Source: Mesosutterella porci (lineage in GTDB: Bacteria; Pseudomonadota; Gammaproteobacteria; Burkholderiales; Burkholderiaceae_F). From it: a DNA stretch of 64,000 bases. The notes beneath the pieces are model-generated. The model saw nothing but the letters and a program-made list of their open reading frames with translations. It made no database searches and had not been told where the DNA came from. Each line of letters starts with the position of its first letter. Positions within the stretch are counted from its first letter, which is position 1. Shown here piece by piece: positions 32,216 to 42,933 of this stretch. Location of the stretch: contig NZ_JAKNCT010000005.1 in the NCBI RefSeq assembly GCF_022134585.1, positions 1 through 64,000 of the forward strand, given 5' to 3'. Both the position numbers and the translations under genes were made by a program.

Positions 32216-33844
32216 TTATTGTAGAGCGGCCGGACTCCCGGGTCGGGGCCGCAGGAGCAGTTCGGAAAGCCGCCCGTAGAGCGTGAGAAGCTCCACCTGC
32301 AGCGGCATAAGACCCGCCGCCCGGTCGCCTTCGGGCATCTTCAGGCACTGTGCGAGCGCAGCCTCCCCGCAGACGCGGCCCGACTTCCGCAGCGCCTCGG
32401 CCTCGGCCTCGAGCGCGCGAGCTCCCTCAGGCCCCGCCTCTCCCCTCTGCGCCCCGAGGACCCGCTCGAAGTGCGCGAGGCAGCGCTCGAAGTGCCGCTG
32501 AGACTCGAGGATCAGCGCCTCGGAACGGGGCGGGAAGAAGCGGTTCGCGCTGCACTTGCCCTTCACCAGCGCAGCCAACGCGGTCTCGAGCAGCCCCGAG
32601 GCGGACTGCACGATGGCGTTGGCGCGCTCAAGGGCCTGCCACTGCGTGATTTCATCCTCGGAGAGCGAGCGCTGCACGAGCGCGGTGAGAAAGCGGCCTA
32701 TCTCCTCCGAGCGGGCGCGCAGCGCCCGGCCCTCGTCCTGCAGCAGCATCCACTCGCCCTCGGGCGGGTTGCCGCGGATGAACGGGGCCACGGCTGCCCC
32801 CTCGCGCCTTAAGAGCTCGGCCGAGCGCACGATCTCACGGCGCGCGGTCTCCAGCGCCGCGTCGGGCGATAGGAGGTTTTCCTCGCTCATGAGTCTTAAG
32901 GCTGGGGCGGGCCCCTCCGTGCGCTCCGACAGCCTCGCGTCCACCCAGGCGGCCACCGGCTTCGTAAAGAAAAGGCCCGTTGCGCCCAGGGCGGCGTTGA
33001 AGGCCACGTGAAAGTAAATGGGCCCGTCGGGAAGCCCCGAAAAGAACGCGCCGCAGACGGGAACAGCCGCAAGGAGCACCGCCCCGGAGGCCACTCCGGC
33101 CAGCCGGAAAACCATGTTGCCGAGCGGCGCCCTCTGGGCGACCCGGGTACCGCCCGCGGTCGTGATGAGCGCGAGAAAGGCGCTGCCCAGATTGGCGCCC
33201 AGCACCACCCAGAGTCCGCTGGCCGGATCGGCGAAGAGCCCCGCCTGCAGGAAGCCCGAGGCGATGATCACCGCGGCAAGGCTCGAGAAGCAGGCCACGG
33301 CCAGAACGGCGCCGCAGAGCAGGCACGCCCCCGGCACGGCGCCCACCGCCGCAAGAAAGCCCGCGGCGGCGGGGCTGTCGCGCACCGGAACCACCGCGGA
33401 GGCGATGAGTTCGAGGGAAAGCATCACAAGCCCCAGACCCAGCAAGACGCGCCCGAACTGGCCCAGGCGGCTCGCGGGCTTTTTCAGAAAGCAGAAGACC
33501 CCCACCGCGATGAGAACGGGCGAGAGCGCCCTGAGGTCGAGGCTGAGAAGGCGCGTCATCAGGGCGCTGCCGAAGTCCGCCCCCAGCACACAGCTCAAGG
33601 CCCGCTCGGTGGAGACAAGGCCGCTGCCCTGTAGTCCCGCCACGAGAAGCGCCGTCGCCGTGGAGCTTTGCAGCAGCATGGCGATCCCGGTGCCGGCGGC
33701 AAAGCCCCGCAGACGGTTCACTAAGATGATCTCCAGCCAGCCGCGCAGCGCGTAGCCGAACGTGCGCAGCATCCCCGTCTTCACCATGTAGGTCCCCCAG
33801 AGGAGGAGCGCCACGGCGCCGGCCAGGTGTACGATGCTGTCCAA
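32216..33844 (-). CDS. Na/Pi cotransporter II-related protein with PhoU-like domain (NptA/YjbB family)
   Basis: A 542-residue protein. The membrane half (about 1-300) contains two PNaS repeats. The first has GFAAGTGIAMLLQSSTATALLVAGL and the second ASGLWVVLGANLGSAFLALITTA, with the QSSTA and GANLGS pockets of the Na+/phosphate family. The C-terminal half (about 335-542) is all helical, acidic and Arg-rich, with PhoU-like character. It starts with TTG at 33844 behind AAAGGAGAGG. Bacterial relatives either import phosphate with Na+ or export it. A LysR gene follows on the same strand. A regulatory-looking inverted repeat lies in the divergent upstream gap (33934-33974). Confidence 0.85.
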   Translation of the reverse strand: MDSIVHLAGAVALLLWGTYMVKTGMLRTFGYALRGWLEIILVNRLRGFAAGTGIAMLLQSSTATALLVAGLQGSGLVSTERALSCVLGADFGSALMTRLLSLDLRALSPVLIAVGVFCFLKKPASRLGQFGRVLLGLGLVMLSLELIASAVVPVRDSPAAAGFLAAVGAVPGACLLCGAVLAVACFSSLAAVIIASGFLQAGLFADPASGLWVVLGANLGSAFLALITTAGGTRVAQRAPLGNMVFRLAGVASGAVLLAAVPVCGAFFSGLPDGPIYFHVAFNAALGATGLFFTKPVAAWVDARLSERTEGPAPALRLMSEENLLSPDAALETARREIVRSAELLRREGAAVAPFIRGNPPEGEWMLLQDEGRALRARSEEIGRFLTALVQRSLSEDEITQWQALERANAIVQSASGLLETALAALVKGKCSANRFFPPRSEALILESQRHFERCLAHFERVLGAQRGEAGPEGARALEAEAEALRKSGRVCGEAALAQCLKMPEGDRAAGLMPLQVELLTLYGRLSELLLRPRPGSPAALQ

Positions 33845-33933
33845 TTGCCTCTCCTTTCAGCCTGCAGGGGGCGGCCCGAGCCGCCGCAACGTATAAAATT
33901 TTATTATCGATTTATTCGTTAACTTATAGAAAA

Positions 33934-33974
33934 ATGAAATAGAAAGCATTCGATCTTTCAATTGTTCATTTCAT
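33934..33974. promoter_or_regulatory. Inverted repeat in the divergent region between the Na/Pi and CYTH genes
   Basis: ATGAAAT...ATTTCAT encloses AGAAAG...CTTTC in an AT-rich gap. It could be an operator or a hairpin in the leader of either gene. Confidence 0.35.
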
Positions 33975-34074
33975 TTCCCGGCCGCGATAATTTCCCCTGA
34001 GCGCAGGGCCATCCGGCCCCGCTCCTCATTCTTCAAGCCCCGGCAAAAAGGGCGTTTTAAGCAAGGAGCAGTCC

Positions 34075-34545
34075 ATGGGAAAGGAAATAGAACGCAAGTT
34101 TCTCGTTGTGGGCGGCGAGTGGAAAAAGCTCGCCCAGGGCACGGCCTACCGCCAGGGCTACCTCAACAGCCAGAAGGAGCGCACCGTGCGCATCCGCACG
34201 ATCGGAGACAAGGCCTTCCTCACGGTGAAGGGCCCCACGGTGGGCGTCACAAGGCTCGAATTCGAATACGAAATTCCCTACGCGGACTGTGTCACCATGC
34301 TCGAACAGCTGGCCGAAAAACCGATCATCGAAAAGAACCGTTACAAGATCCCGCAGGGCCCCTACACCTGGGAAATCGACGAGTTTCTGGGCGTGAACAA
34401 GGGCCTCGTCGTGGCTGAAATCGAGCTCCCCTCCGAGGACGCGCCCTTTGACAAGCCCGCCTGGATCGGCCGAGAAGTCTCGGGCGATCCCCGCTACTTC
34501 AATTCGAACCTGGTGAAGCACCCGTTCACCTCCTGGGAGAAATGA
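34075..34545 (+). CDS. CYTH-domain protein, probable inorganic triphosphatase
   Basis: A 156-residue triphosphate-tunnel protein. The signature EIERKFLV (residues 3-10) is the ExExK motif. Later charged strands supply the tunnel: RTVRIRTIGDKAFLTVKG (about 36-53), RLEFEYEIP, IIEKNRYKIP, TWEIDEFLG and VVAEIELPSED. The size matches short bacterial CYTH phosphatases that hydrolyse tripolyphosphate with Mg2+ or Mn2+. AAGCAAGGAG precedes the ATG. The next gene overlaps it by four bases (ATGA) and encodes a second CYTH-like protein, so the pair is translationally coupled. Confidence 0.9.
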   Translation: MGKEIERKFLVVGGEWKKLAQGTAYRQGYLNSQKERTVRIRTIGDKAFLTVKGPTVGVTRLEFEYEIPYADCVTMLEQLAEKPIIEKNRYKIPQGPYTWEIDEFLGVNKGLVVAEIELPSEDAPFDKPAWIGREVSGDPRYFNSNLVKHPFTSWEK

Positions 34546-35183
34546 CCATGACGGACGCTTACGCAAAGAATGTGGCCACGAGCGCCGAGGAGGCTGCCCG
34601 GATCGTTCCGAGAGCGGAGTTCCGCGTGTTCGGCCAGGACATCGTCGAGGCCGTGAAGGAAAAAATGTGGTCCTGCAGGGCGCAGCTCTACAAGGCGCGC
34701 ACGATGCCCTCCGAGACCTACATCCTGTCGCGCTTTACCGACCAGGCGAACGTGAAGGTCCGCGACGGGCTGCTCGACATCAAGACCCGCACCGGGCTCA
34801 CCCCCGAGGGCTACGAGATCTTCCAGCCGCGCGGGAAATTTCAGTTCCCGGTGAAAAAAGCCGAGCTCGAGGAGATCCTCTCGCATCTGAAGGTGCCAAT
34901 GCCGCTCGAAAAGGAGAGCTACAGCTTCGAAGACTTCAAGGCTCTGGCTGCCTCCTGCCCGGATCTCGCCCTGGTGCGCGTCGACAAGAAGCGCTACGGC
35001 TTCACAGTGAACGGAGTCATATGCGAGTTCGCCTACGTGTGGTTCAACGGCGCGCGGGTTGAGACGGCCTGCTGCGAAAGCGAGGACTATGCGGCCATGA
35101 AGGGCGCCGTGGAAGCCCTGGGGCTCGCGGGGCGGCCCAACACCAACTATCTGCGGGCCGCCAAGGCAGTGATCGGCATGTAG
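34542..35183 (+). CDS. CYTH-like protein coupled to the preceding CYTH triphosphatase
   Basis: A 213-residue protein. It begins with a short tail and then AEFRVFGQDI, followed by SETYILSRFTDQANVKVRDGLLDIKTRT (about 56-83), a pattern found in divergent CYTH-like proteins where E-x-R replaces ExExK and the RDGxxDIK strand lines the tunnel. Later Arg/Lys/Glu strands (VRVDKKRYGFTVNGVICEFA) fit the same barrel. It overlaps the CYTH gene by ATGA. Either the two proteins interact, or one binds and the other cleaves a phosphate-rich ligand. The family is an inference from pattern; catalytic activity is uncertain because the canonical N-terminal motif is changed. Confidence 0.65.
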   Translation: MTMTDAYAKNVATSAEEAARIVPRAEFRVFGQDIVEAVKEKMWSCRAQLYKARTMPSETYILSRFTDQANVKVRDGLLDIKTRTGLTPEGYEIFQPRGKFQFPVKKAELEEILSHLKVPMPLEKESYSFEDFKALAASCPDLALVRVDKKRYGFTVNGVICEFAYVWFNGARVETACCESEDYAAMKGAVEALGLAGRPNTNYLRAAKAVIGM

Positions 35184-35289
35184 CCGGCCCGCCTTCATCT
35201 TCCTCCTCAGAGCGCACCGGCGCCGCCCCCTCTTTTAAACGCTGGGCGCTGGCGCCGGGCACCCGGGGCTTTCAGTAAGGAGCATCGCC

Positions 35290-36816
35290 ATGAACACTTC
35301 CGCAGCGGCGCCGCCCAAGGACTACGACCCCTTGGACATGAACAACTACTCGCTCAACAAACTGCCCAAGCGTCCCCTGTCGGCCTCGGGCCGCTTCTTC
35401 CGGATCTGGGGACTGCCGATCGCGGCCGCCATTTTCATTCTCTTCTCTTACGTCATTCATTTTCCCATCCTCAGCGTGAAGCAGCAGGTCATGTTCGGCC
35501 TTTTCGCCACCTCGCTCTTTCTGTGGATCAGCGAGACCGTCCCCAACTACGTCACCTCAATGATGCTCATCTGCGGGCTGATCCTCACCGGCATCCTCAA
35601 GGTGAAGCCGGCCATGGCCACCTTGGGCGACCCGGTGATCTGGCTGAACATCTCCGCCTTCATCATGGCGAGCGCCATGATCAAGACCGACCTCGTCAAG
35701 CGCGTCGCGCTCTGGCTCATCCTGCGGTTCGGCAGGAACGCGGGCAGCATCTTCATCACCTTTCTCGTGATCAACATCATCCTCGCCGCGTTCGTGAACG
35801 CCACGGCCGCCAAGGCTGCGCTGATGATGCCGCTCTTCATGGTCGTGTGCGCGGTCTACGGGGCACCCGGCACCGACACGACGAACAACTTCGCCCGCAA
35901 TCTCGTGCTGCACAACCTGCTGATGATCAACGCGAGCTGCAACGCGTTCATGACCGGTTCGGGCGCGAACCTCCTCGGCGTGGCGATCCTCGCCGGAGCG
36001 GGCGTCTCCATCTATTACTTCGACTGGTTCGTGGCCGGTCTGCCGCTTGTGATCGGCTTCGGGCTGCTCGCCTACGTGACCGGCGTGCGCTTCGTGTTTC
36101 CCCTCACCAAGGAAGACCGCCAGCCCAAGCTCGAGGGCGGCCGCGCCGCCCTCGAGAAGGCCTACCGGGATCTCGGGCCCTTCAAGGTGAACGAGCTCAA
36201 GGCCTCCATCGTCTTCCTGATCGTGCTTGTCGTGTGGGCCACCGACAAAATCCATGGCATCAACGCTACCGTGGTGGCCATGCTGGGCGCGATCGTCATG
36301 CTCGCGCCGCAGTTCAAGCTACTCAACTGGAACGACGTAGACATTCCCTGGCACCTCATGATCTTCTCGGCGGGCGCCTATTCGCTGGGTGCGGGGCTGA
36401 GCGCCACGAAGCTCATGAACGTGCTCACGGTTCAGCTCATGCAGACGCTCGGCATGGACTCCATGAGCTACTTCTCGCTCTACGCCGTGCTCACCGCGAT
36501 CTTCATCGCGAGCCACTTCATCTTCCAGTCGAAGAATATGCGCACTCTCATCTTCATGCCGATTGTGATCGGCATCGCACAGCACCTGGGGGTCGACATC
36601 CTGTCGCTCGCGCTACCCGTGGCGCTGTGCATTAACTGCTGCTGGTCGCTGCCCTTCAACGCGAAGCCGAACGCCATGCTCTACGGCACCAACAAGTACA
36701 CGATGGGCGAGACGTTCAGGTACGGGCTCGTGATGAGCGTCCTCTACTGGGGGTTGCTGCTGGTCGCGGGAGGCACCTACCTGCATTGGATGGGCATTAC
36801 CCCGGGCTTCTTCTGA
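35290..36816 (+). CDS. DASS (SLC13) family anion transporter
   Basis: A 508-residue carrier with a cytoplasmic N-tail of about 45 residues and eleven or more hydrophobic segments. The family's first hairpin shows as AAFVNATAAKAALMMPLFMV (about 157-176, with the Asn-Ala-Thr site) and the second as SLPFNAKPNAMLYGTNKYTM (about 454-473, with the Asn-x-Lys-Pro-Asn site). Relatives carry di- and tricarboxylates or sulfate with Na+. It is only distantly similar to the DASS carrier at 17375. AAGGAG stands 8 bases before the ATG. A terminator follows at 36830. No sigma-54 site is seen upstream. Confidence 0.85.
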   Translation: MNTSAAAPPKDYDPLDMNNYSLNKLPKRPLSASGRFFRIWGLPIAAAIFILFSYVIHFPILSVKQQVMFGLFATSLFLWISETVPNYVTSMMLICGLILTGILKVKPAMATLGDPVIWLNISAFIMASAMIKTDLVKRVALWLILRFGRNAGSIFITFLVINIILAAFVNATAAKAALMMPLFMVVCAVYGAPGTDTTNNFARNLVLHNLLMINASCNAFMTGSGANLLGVAILAGAGVSIYYFDWFVAGLPLVIGFGLLAYVTGVRFVFPLTKEDRQPKLEGGRAALEKAYRDLGPFKVNELKASIVFLIVLVVWATDKIHGINATVVAMLGAIVMLAPQFKLLNWNDVDIPWHLMIFSAGAYSLGAGLSATKLMNVLTVQLMQTLGMDSMSYFSLYAVLTAIFIASHFIFQSKNMRTLIFMPIVIGIAQHLGVDILSLALPVALCINCCWSLPFNAKPNAMLYGTNKYTMGETFRYGLVMSVLYWGLLLVAGGTYLHWMGITPGFF

Positions 36817-36829
36817 AAGAACCTCCCCA

Positions 36830-36877
36830 AAGCGGCACCGCGCTTTTTCCCCTCCCCCGCGGGGCCGCTTCTTTCTC
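36830..36877 (+). terminator. Intrinsic terminator of the DASS gene
   Basis: AAGCGGC pairs with GCCGCTT, and inner CCGCG with CGCGG, followed by the T-rich CTTTCTCTT. Confidence 0.6.
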
Positions 36878-36922
36878 TTCAGACCCCCGGCCTCCCAGGG
36901 GCCTTTCCCATCTCCATTTTGG

Positions 36923-38716
<1,794 letters not shown>

Positions 38717-38753
38717 TGAAACACCTTCATACACTTTGTCTCTCCAGGAGTTT

Positions 38754-38779
38754 GCCGGGCCCTAGGGCCCGGCTTTTTT
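38754..38779 (+). terminator. Intrinsic terminator of glnK-amtB
   Basis: GCCGGGCCCTAGGGCCCGGC is a perfect 20-base palindrome followed by TTTTTT. Confidence 0.92.
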
Positions 38780-38809
38780 CGCTCCGGAGCGGCCGTTGAC
38801 CTCGCGCAA

Positions 38810-38823
38810 TTTACTCGAGTAAA
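38810..38823. promoter_or_regulatory. Perfect 14-bp palindrome upstream of flavoreductase D
   Basis: TTTACTCGAGTAAA lies 75 bases before the flavoreductase D start, in the short promoter gap after the amtB terminator, with TTGACC 13 bases before it. It is a likely operator for the regulator of this module. Confidence 0.5.
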
Positions 38824-38897
38824 CGCGCGGGAAAAATGACACCGTGCCCCGGAAGAAAAAGCTCCGGGCGAAATAAAACTTTTGGAGAGAAAACATC

Positions 38898-40481
38898 ATG
38901 GCTGACTTGACCCGTCGTTCCATTCTCAAGGCTTCCGTCGCCACCGCGGCCGCGGCTACCGCCGCCTTCGCCGCTCCGGCAGGGGCGAAGGCGAAGACCT
39001 CCTCCGCGGGGCTGCCCGCCCGCTGGGACATGACCGCCGACGTCGTCGTCGCGGGCTCCGGCATCGCCGGCATGAGCGCGGCGATCTCGGCGCTCGACCT
39101 GGGCGGCAAAGTCCTCGTCTTCGAGAAGGGGGAGAACTACGGCGGCTGCGCCATCATCAATGGCGGCATCATCGCGCTGCGCGGCGGCACCCGCTTCCAG
39201 CGCGAGCACGGCGAAAAGGACACCCCGGCCGACGTCTACGCGCACCTCACCGACCCGAAGAACATCGAATACCGCAAGAACGACCCGGCGCTCGCGCGGC
39301 GCTATTCGCAGATGGTGGGCGGCACCCAGGAGTGGCTCGAGGCCCACGGCGTGAAGTTCATGAACACCTCCACCGCGGCCGGCAAGTACGACTCCCAGCA
39401 CCACGAGTCCTATCTGCACATCTACTCGCCCGATCAGGGCGACGGCAACGGCCACCCGAGCCCCGACGGTGGTTTCCGCACGGGCCGCGGCATCATGGTT
39501 CCGTTCCACAAGTACTTCACGGAAAAGGGCGGAAAGATCTTCCTCAACTCCAAGGTGACCGACGTCTACAAGGACGCGAAGGGCCGGGTCGTAGGCGCGA
39601 GGGTCGAGACCGCGAAGGGCGTCGTGAACGTCCGCGCGAAGAAGGGCGTTGTGCTCGCCGGCGGCGGCTGGAAGGCGAACAAGGAGCTGCGCGTCATCAC
39701 CGACCCGCGCTTCACCCCGGACCTCGTCCCGACGGGCTATCCGTTCGTCGCCCCCGACGGCTCGGCGATCCTCGCCGGCCTCAAGGCGGGCGCGATGTTC
39801 CTGGGCGACCGCGGCGAGGACACGCCGCACATGCGCCGCATGTTCGGCACCAACCGCTACGGCTTCCACAAGGGCTCCAAGTACGGCTGCCCCGGCATCA
39901 GCGTGAAAGGCCCGCGCTGGGGAGACATCGTGTTCGTGAACAAGAACGGCGACCGGTTCGTGCGCGAAGAGGACAAGGGCAACCTCGGCGGCTACAGCTT
40001 CTACGACATGGCCTACGTGCAGCCCGAAAAGAAGGTTTACTGCATCTTTGACGACGCCACGGCGAAGAAGTACCACTGGGACACCTCCTACCCCACCTGC
40101 GAGAAGGGCTTCGCCTTCGACGCCCCGACGCTCGAGGAACTCGCCGCGAAGCTCGGGACGAAGAACCTCTCGGCCACGGTCGCCCGCTACAACGGCTTTG
40201 TCGACAAGAAGCAGGACGACGACTTCCAGAAGCCTGCCGCGCTCATGAGAAAAAAGATCGAGAAGGGGCCGTTCCATGCCGTGCAGGTGGTGCTGTTCGT
40301 GCATAACCTCACCGGCGGCCTGCGCATCAACGAAAACGCCCAGGTGATCGACATCTTCGGTCGCGTGATCCCGGGCCTGTATGCAGCGGGCGAAACCGCG
40401 GGCGGCCTCTACGTGGGCAACGGCATGCCCCGCGGCATCCTGCCAGGGCGCTTCGCGGGCGAGCACGCCATGAAGTCCTGA
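38898..40481 (+). CDS. Flavoreductase D: Tat-exported FAD reductase of the flavocytochrome c superfamily
   Basis: A 527-residue periplasmic flavoprotein. Tat motif LTRRSILKA at 4-12, cleavage near GAKAKTS. FAD site VVVAGSGIAGMSAAISALDL from residue 49; the C-terminal FAD loop is GLYAAGETAGGLYVGNG. The block equivalent to HHTMGG reads FVHNLTGGLRI. GKRFVNEITTR becomes GDRFVREEDKG, so the catalytic Arg of fumarate reductases is missing. HGANRLGGNA becomes YVGNGMPRGI. A His/Tyr-rich insert (YDSQHHESYLHIYSPDQGDG) is unique to it. It heads a module with a tetrahaem cytochrome, a TtrS-like kinase and a response regulator, all on the same strand. The acceptor is unknown but is presumably what the kinase senses. 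Confidence 0.88.
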   Translation: MADLTRRSILKASVATAAAATAAFAAPAGAKAKTSSAGLPARWDMTADVVVAGSGIAGMSAAISALDLGGKVLVFEKGENYGGCAIINGGIIALRGGTRFQREHGEKDTPADVYAHLTDPKNIEYRKNDPALARRYSQMVGGTQEWLEAHGVKFMNTSTAAGKYDSQHHESYLHIYSPDQGDGNGHPSPDGGFRTGRGIMVPFHKYFTEKGGKIFLNSKVTDVYKDAKGRVVGARVETAKGVVNVRAKKGVVLAGGGWKANKELRVITDPRFTPDLVPTGYPFVAPDGSAILAGLKAGAMFLGDRGEDTPHMRRMFGTNRYGFHKGSKYGCPGISVKGPRWGDIVFVNKNGDRFVREEDKGNLGGYSFYDMAYVQPEKKVYCIFDDATAKKYHWDTSYPTCEKGFAFDAPTLEELAAKLGTKNLSATVARYNGFVDKKQDDDFQKPAALMRKKIEKGPFHAVQVVLFVHNLTGGLRINENAQVIDIFGRVIPGLYAAGETAGGLYVGNGMPRGILPGRFAGEHAMKS

Positions 40482-40530
40482 AACTGCTGAAGAACAAAGA
40501 ACCAAAGAACTAAAAAAACGTCTCTCTCCA

Positions 40531-40580
40531 CCCGGGCCGCCGGTCCCTTTTCGAGGCGGCCGCGGCTCGGGATCTTTTTT
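40531..40580 (+). terminator. Hairpin plus T-run between flavoreductase D and its cytochrome gene
   Basis: CCCGGGCCGCC pairs with GGCGGCC..CTCGGG and is followed by ATCTTTTTT. It may act as a leaky terminator or RNA-end stabiliser, giving more reductase than cytochrome message. The 136-base gap also contains a purine-rich repeated AAGAAC/AAAGAAC stretch (40490-40510). Confidence 0.5.
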
Positions 40581-40617
40581 CCGGGGAGAGCGACAGGAAC
40601 AAAAGGAAGACCCCTCC

Positions 40618-40971
40618 ATGAACAGACTGATGCTTGGATCGCTTGCCGCGGCCCTCGGGCTCGCCTTCTCGGGTCCGAGCCTGGCCGCGCCGGCCATGAA
40701 GAAGGCCGACTGCCTGCAGTGCCACGGCCCGATCGAGAAACTCACGGCGCTGCCGCCGATGTACGAGACCGACTCCGGGAAGATCAACCCGCACAAGTAC
40801 GTGCCGCACGACAGCAAGGACCTCGCGAAGTTCCCCGAGTGCACGACCTGCCATACGCCGCACACGATGCCCCCGCCCAAGGGCTTCAAGGACAAAAGCG
40901 CGAACGTAGAATACTGCTACAGTTGCCACCACAACTACACGTTCCAGAAGTGCAGCGGCTGCCATAAGTAA
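40618..40971 (+). CDS. Small tetrahaem cytochrome c, donor to flavoreductase D
   Basis: A 117-residue exported cytochrome. The signal peptide runs to about residue 23 (GPSLA). Haem motifs: CLQCH (32-36), CTTCH (75-79), CYSCH (100-104) and CSGCH (112-116). Additional histidines (59, 64, 82, 105) are candidate axial ligands. The spacing of the four motifs and sequences such as CHGPIEKL and PHTMPPPKGF are close to the cytochrome at 16650 (CHGPYEKV, THPIPPTKGM), so these two are true paralogues; the fourth motif there is CX4CH. The gene follows flavoreductase D by 136 bases and precedes the kinase gene by 75. Confidence 0.9.
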   Translation: MNRLMLGSLAAALGLAFSGPSLAAPAMKKADCLQCHGPIEKLTALPPMYETDSGKINPHKYVPHDSKDLAKFPECTTCHTPHTMPPPKGFKDKSANVEYCYSCHHNYTFQKCSGCHK

Positions 40972-41046
40972 GCCTCCGGGGACCGCGCGATTCCAAAGCG
41001 CCCTCCCGGCCCCTTCAATCTTGAGCCCAGGCGCAACGGTCACGAC

Positions 41047-42933
41047 ATGACGCGGGAAGACAAAGCAAAGGACGGTCGCAGCGCGGCCGCAGTTCTGCCG
41101 GCCGCCGCAATGGCGGTTTGCGCGGCCGCTGCCGCCGTCATCCTCTTCTTCACTTCGGGCGAAGCCCCGGAGGACGAAGCCCGCACCTCCTATTCCAACG
41201 CCGCCGCGGCCCATATCGAGCCTACTTCGCCCGTGGTGAGAATGGGCCTCATCGACTTCAGCTATTCCTCCACCAACTCCCGCGAAATCGACCGGACGCT
41301 CGAAGTGATCCGGCGCGCGATCGCACCCTTAAAGCTCGAGGCGGTGCGCTACCGCGCCGAGGACCTCGACCGTGAGGTAAAGCGGGGCGAGATCGACTTC
41401 TTCGTCGCGAGCTCGGGTTTTTACTGGCGCATGATCCCCTACGGGGCCCGGGGACTTGCGACGCTTGTGAACCCCTCGCGCCCCGACCCCAACCTCAGCA
41501 GCGGCGCGTCCTTCATTGTGACCGCCTCGTCGCCCGTGCACACCATCGAAGACCTGCGGGGCCTGCGGCTTGCCGCGAGCTACCCCACGGCCTTCATGGG
41601 CTACCGGATCTCGATGGCGGACCTCGTCGAGCGCGGCTACGACTACGAGCATTTCTTCCGCTCAGTCTCCTTCACCGGAACGCCCTACGTGCACGGACTC
41701 ATGCACAAGATCATCACAGGCGACTCCGACGTCACCATCATCCCCTCCTGCACCTGGGAGGAGATGACGCCGAAGGAGCGCTCGGGCTTCAGGCTCGTGG
41801 GCGTGCGTGAGAACACCGGCATGGAGTGCCTGTCAACCACCCGCGCATACCCCGGTCACACGCTTGCGGTGATGAACGGCGTGAAGCCCGCGGTGGCCGC
41901 CCGGGTCGCCACCGCAGTCCTCACGATGAAAAGCGTCGGGGGGAGCGAGGCCTGGAGCATTGCCACTGACTTCACCTCCGTGGACCAGGCCTACCGGTAT
42001 CTCCGGATCGGTCCCTACGCGTATCTGAGGGAGCCGACGCTGCGGCGCTGGCTGAGGCAGTACCGCTCGGCGGTTCTCTTCGCGCTCATGCTGGTGGCGG
42101 GGCTTGCCTTCCACGCCTGGCGATCCGACGAGCTCGTGCGGCGGCGCACCGCACAGCTGCGCGCGGAGGAATCCGCCCGGGAACAGGCCTCCCGGTCGCT
42201 CGAGGAGCTCAACCAGCGCATGGAGCGGATGCACAAGGCGAACATCGTAGGGCAGCTCTCGAGCATGATCTCCCACGAGCTCGCCCAGCCCCTTGCCGCC
42301 ATCCGCTACTACTGCGAGGGCGAGCGCGAGCTGCTACGCAGCCCCGCGGAACGGGCGGAGGCCCTTGCGACCTGCAACGAGCGCATCAGCTCGCAGGCCG
42401 ACCGGGCGATCGCGATCGTCGAGAAGGTGAGAAGCTACGCTCGGTCCGAGGCAACGCGGGAGGAGCGGGTGGACCTCGCCCGGACGCTCTCGCAGGTGCT
42501 CACCGAACTGCGGGTGAAGGGAATCGGAAAGGTCGAGGTCTCGCGCCTTATCCCTTCCAGCCTTCCCGTGCGGGGCGATCCTCTGGAGCTCGAGCTGCTT
42601 TTCTGGAACCTGCTTAAAAACGCGACCGAGGCCGCGCTTCGTTCTCCCCAGCCCCGGATCCAGATCGAGGCGGGGCGCACGGCCGGCCGCGCGGAGGTCG
42701 TGATCGAAAACTCGGGGCCGCCGATGACCGCCGAGGACATGGAGCGGCTTTCCTCGCCCCTTTCGAGCGGCAGCCGCGGGGGGCTGGGGCTTGGCGTTGC
42801 GATCGCCCGCTCGATTGCGGAATCCTCGGGCGGTGGAATCGAATTCTCAAGCCGCCCCGCAGGCGGGCTCTCGGCCCGGGTGAGGCTGCCGGCCTGGGAG
42901 GAGCGGGCTGCGGACAAGGAGGCTCAGGCATGA
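41047..42933 (+). CDS. TtrS-like sensor histidine kinase with a periplasmic binding-protein input domain
   Basis: A 628-residue sensor. First membrane segment about 15-36; PhnD/TtrS-type periplasmic domain about 60-335 (VRMGLIDFSYSSTNSREIDR...HTIEDLRGLRLAASYPTAFM). Second membrane helix about 345-362 (AVLFALMLVAGLAFHAW), then a coiled coil (about 370-400) and the kinase core. The H-box is MISHELAQPLAAIRYY (about 404-419), the N-box NLLKNATEAA (about 521), and the G-box GGLGLGVAIARS (about 577). It overlaps the response regulator gene by four bases. It is a paralogue of the kinase at 21561 with a clearly different ligand-binding domain, which fits each sensing a different acceptor. Confidence 0.87.
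   Translation: MTREDKAKDGRSAAAVLPAAAMAVCAAAAAVILFFTSGEAPEDEARTSYSNAAAAHIEPTSPVVRMGLIDFSYSSTNSREIDRTLEVIRRAIAPLKLEAVRYRAEDLDREVKRGEIDFFVASSGFYWRMIPYGARGLATLVNPSRPDPNLSSGASFIVTASSPVHTIEDLRGLRLAASYPTAFMGYRISMADLVERGYDYEHFFRSVSFTGTPYVHGLMHKIITGDSDVTIIPSCTWEEMTPKERSGFRLVGVRENTGMECLSTTRAYPGHTLAVMNGVKPAVAARVATAVLTMKSVGGSEAWSIATDFTSVDQAYRYLRIGPYAYLREPTLRRWLRQYRSAVLFALMLVAGLAFHAWRSDELVRRRTAQLRAEESAREQASRSLEELNQRMERMHKANIVGQLSSMISHELAQPLAAIRYYCEGERELLRSPAERAEALATCNERISSQADRAIAIVEKVRSYARSEATREERVDLARTLSQVLTELRVKGIGKVEVSRLIPSSLPVRGDPLELELLFWNLLKNATEAALRSPQPRIQIEAGRTAGRAEVVIENSGPPMTAEDMERLSSPLSSGSRGGLGLGVAIARSIAESSGGGIEFSSRPAGGLSARVRLPAWEERAADKEAQA

Noticed and set aside
38811-40895. A 694-codon open frame on the minus strand
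   Set aside because: Antisense of flavoreductase D and its cytochrome; composition is that of a shadow frame.
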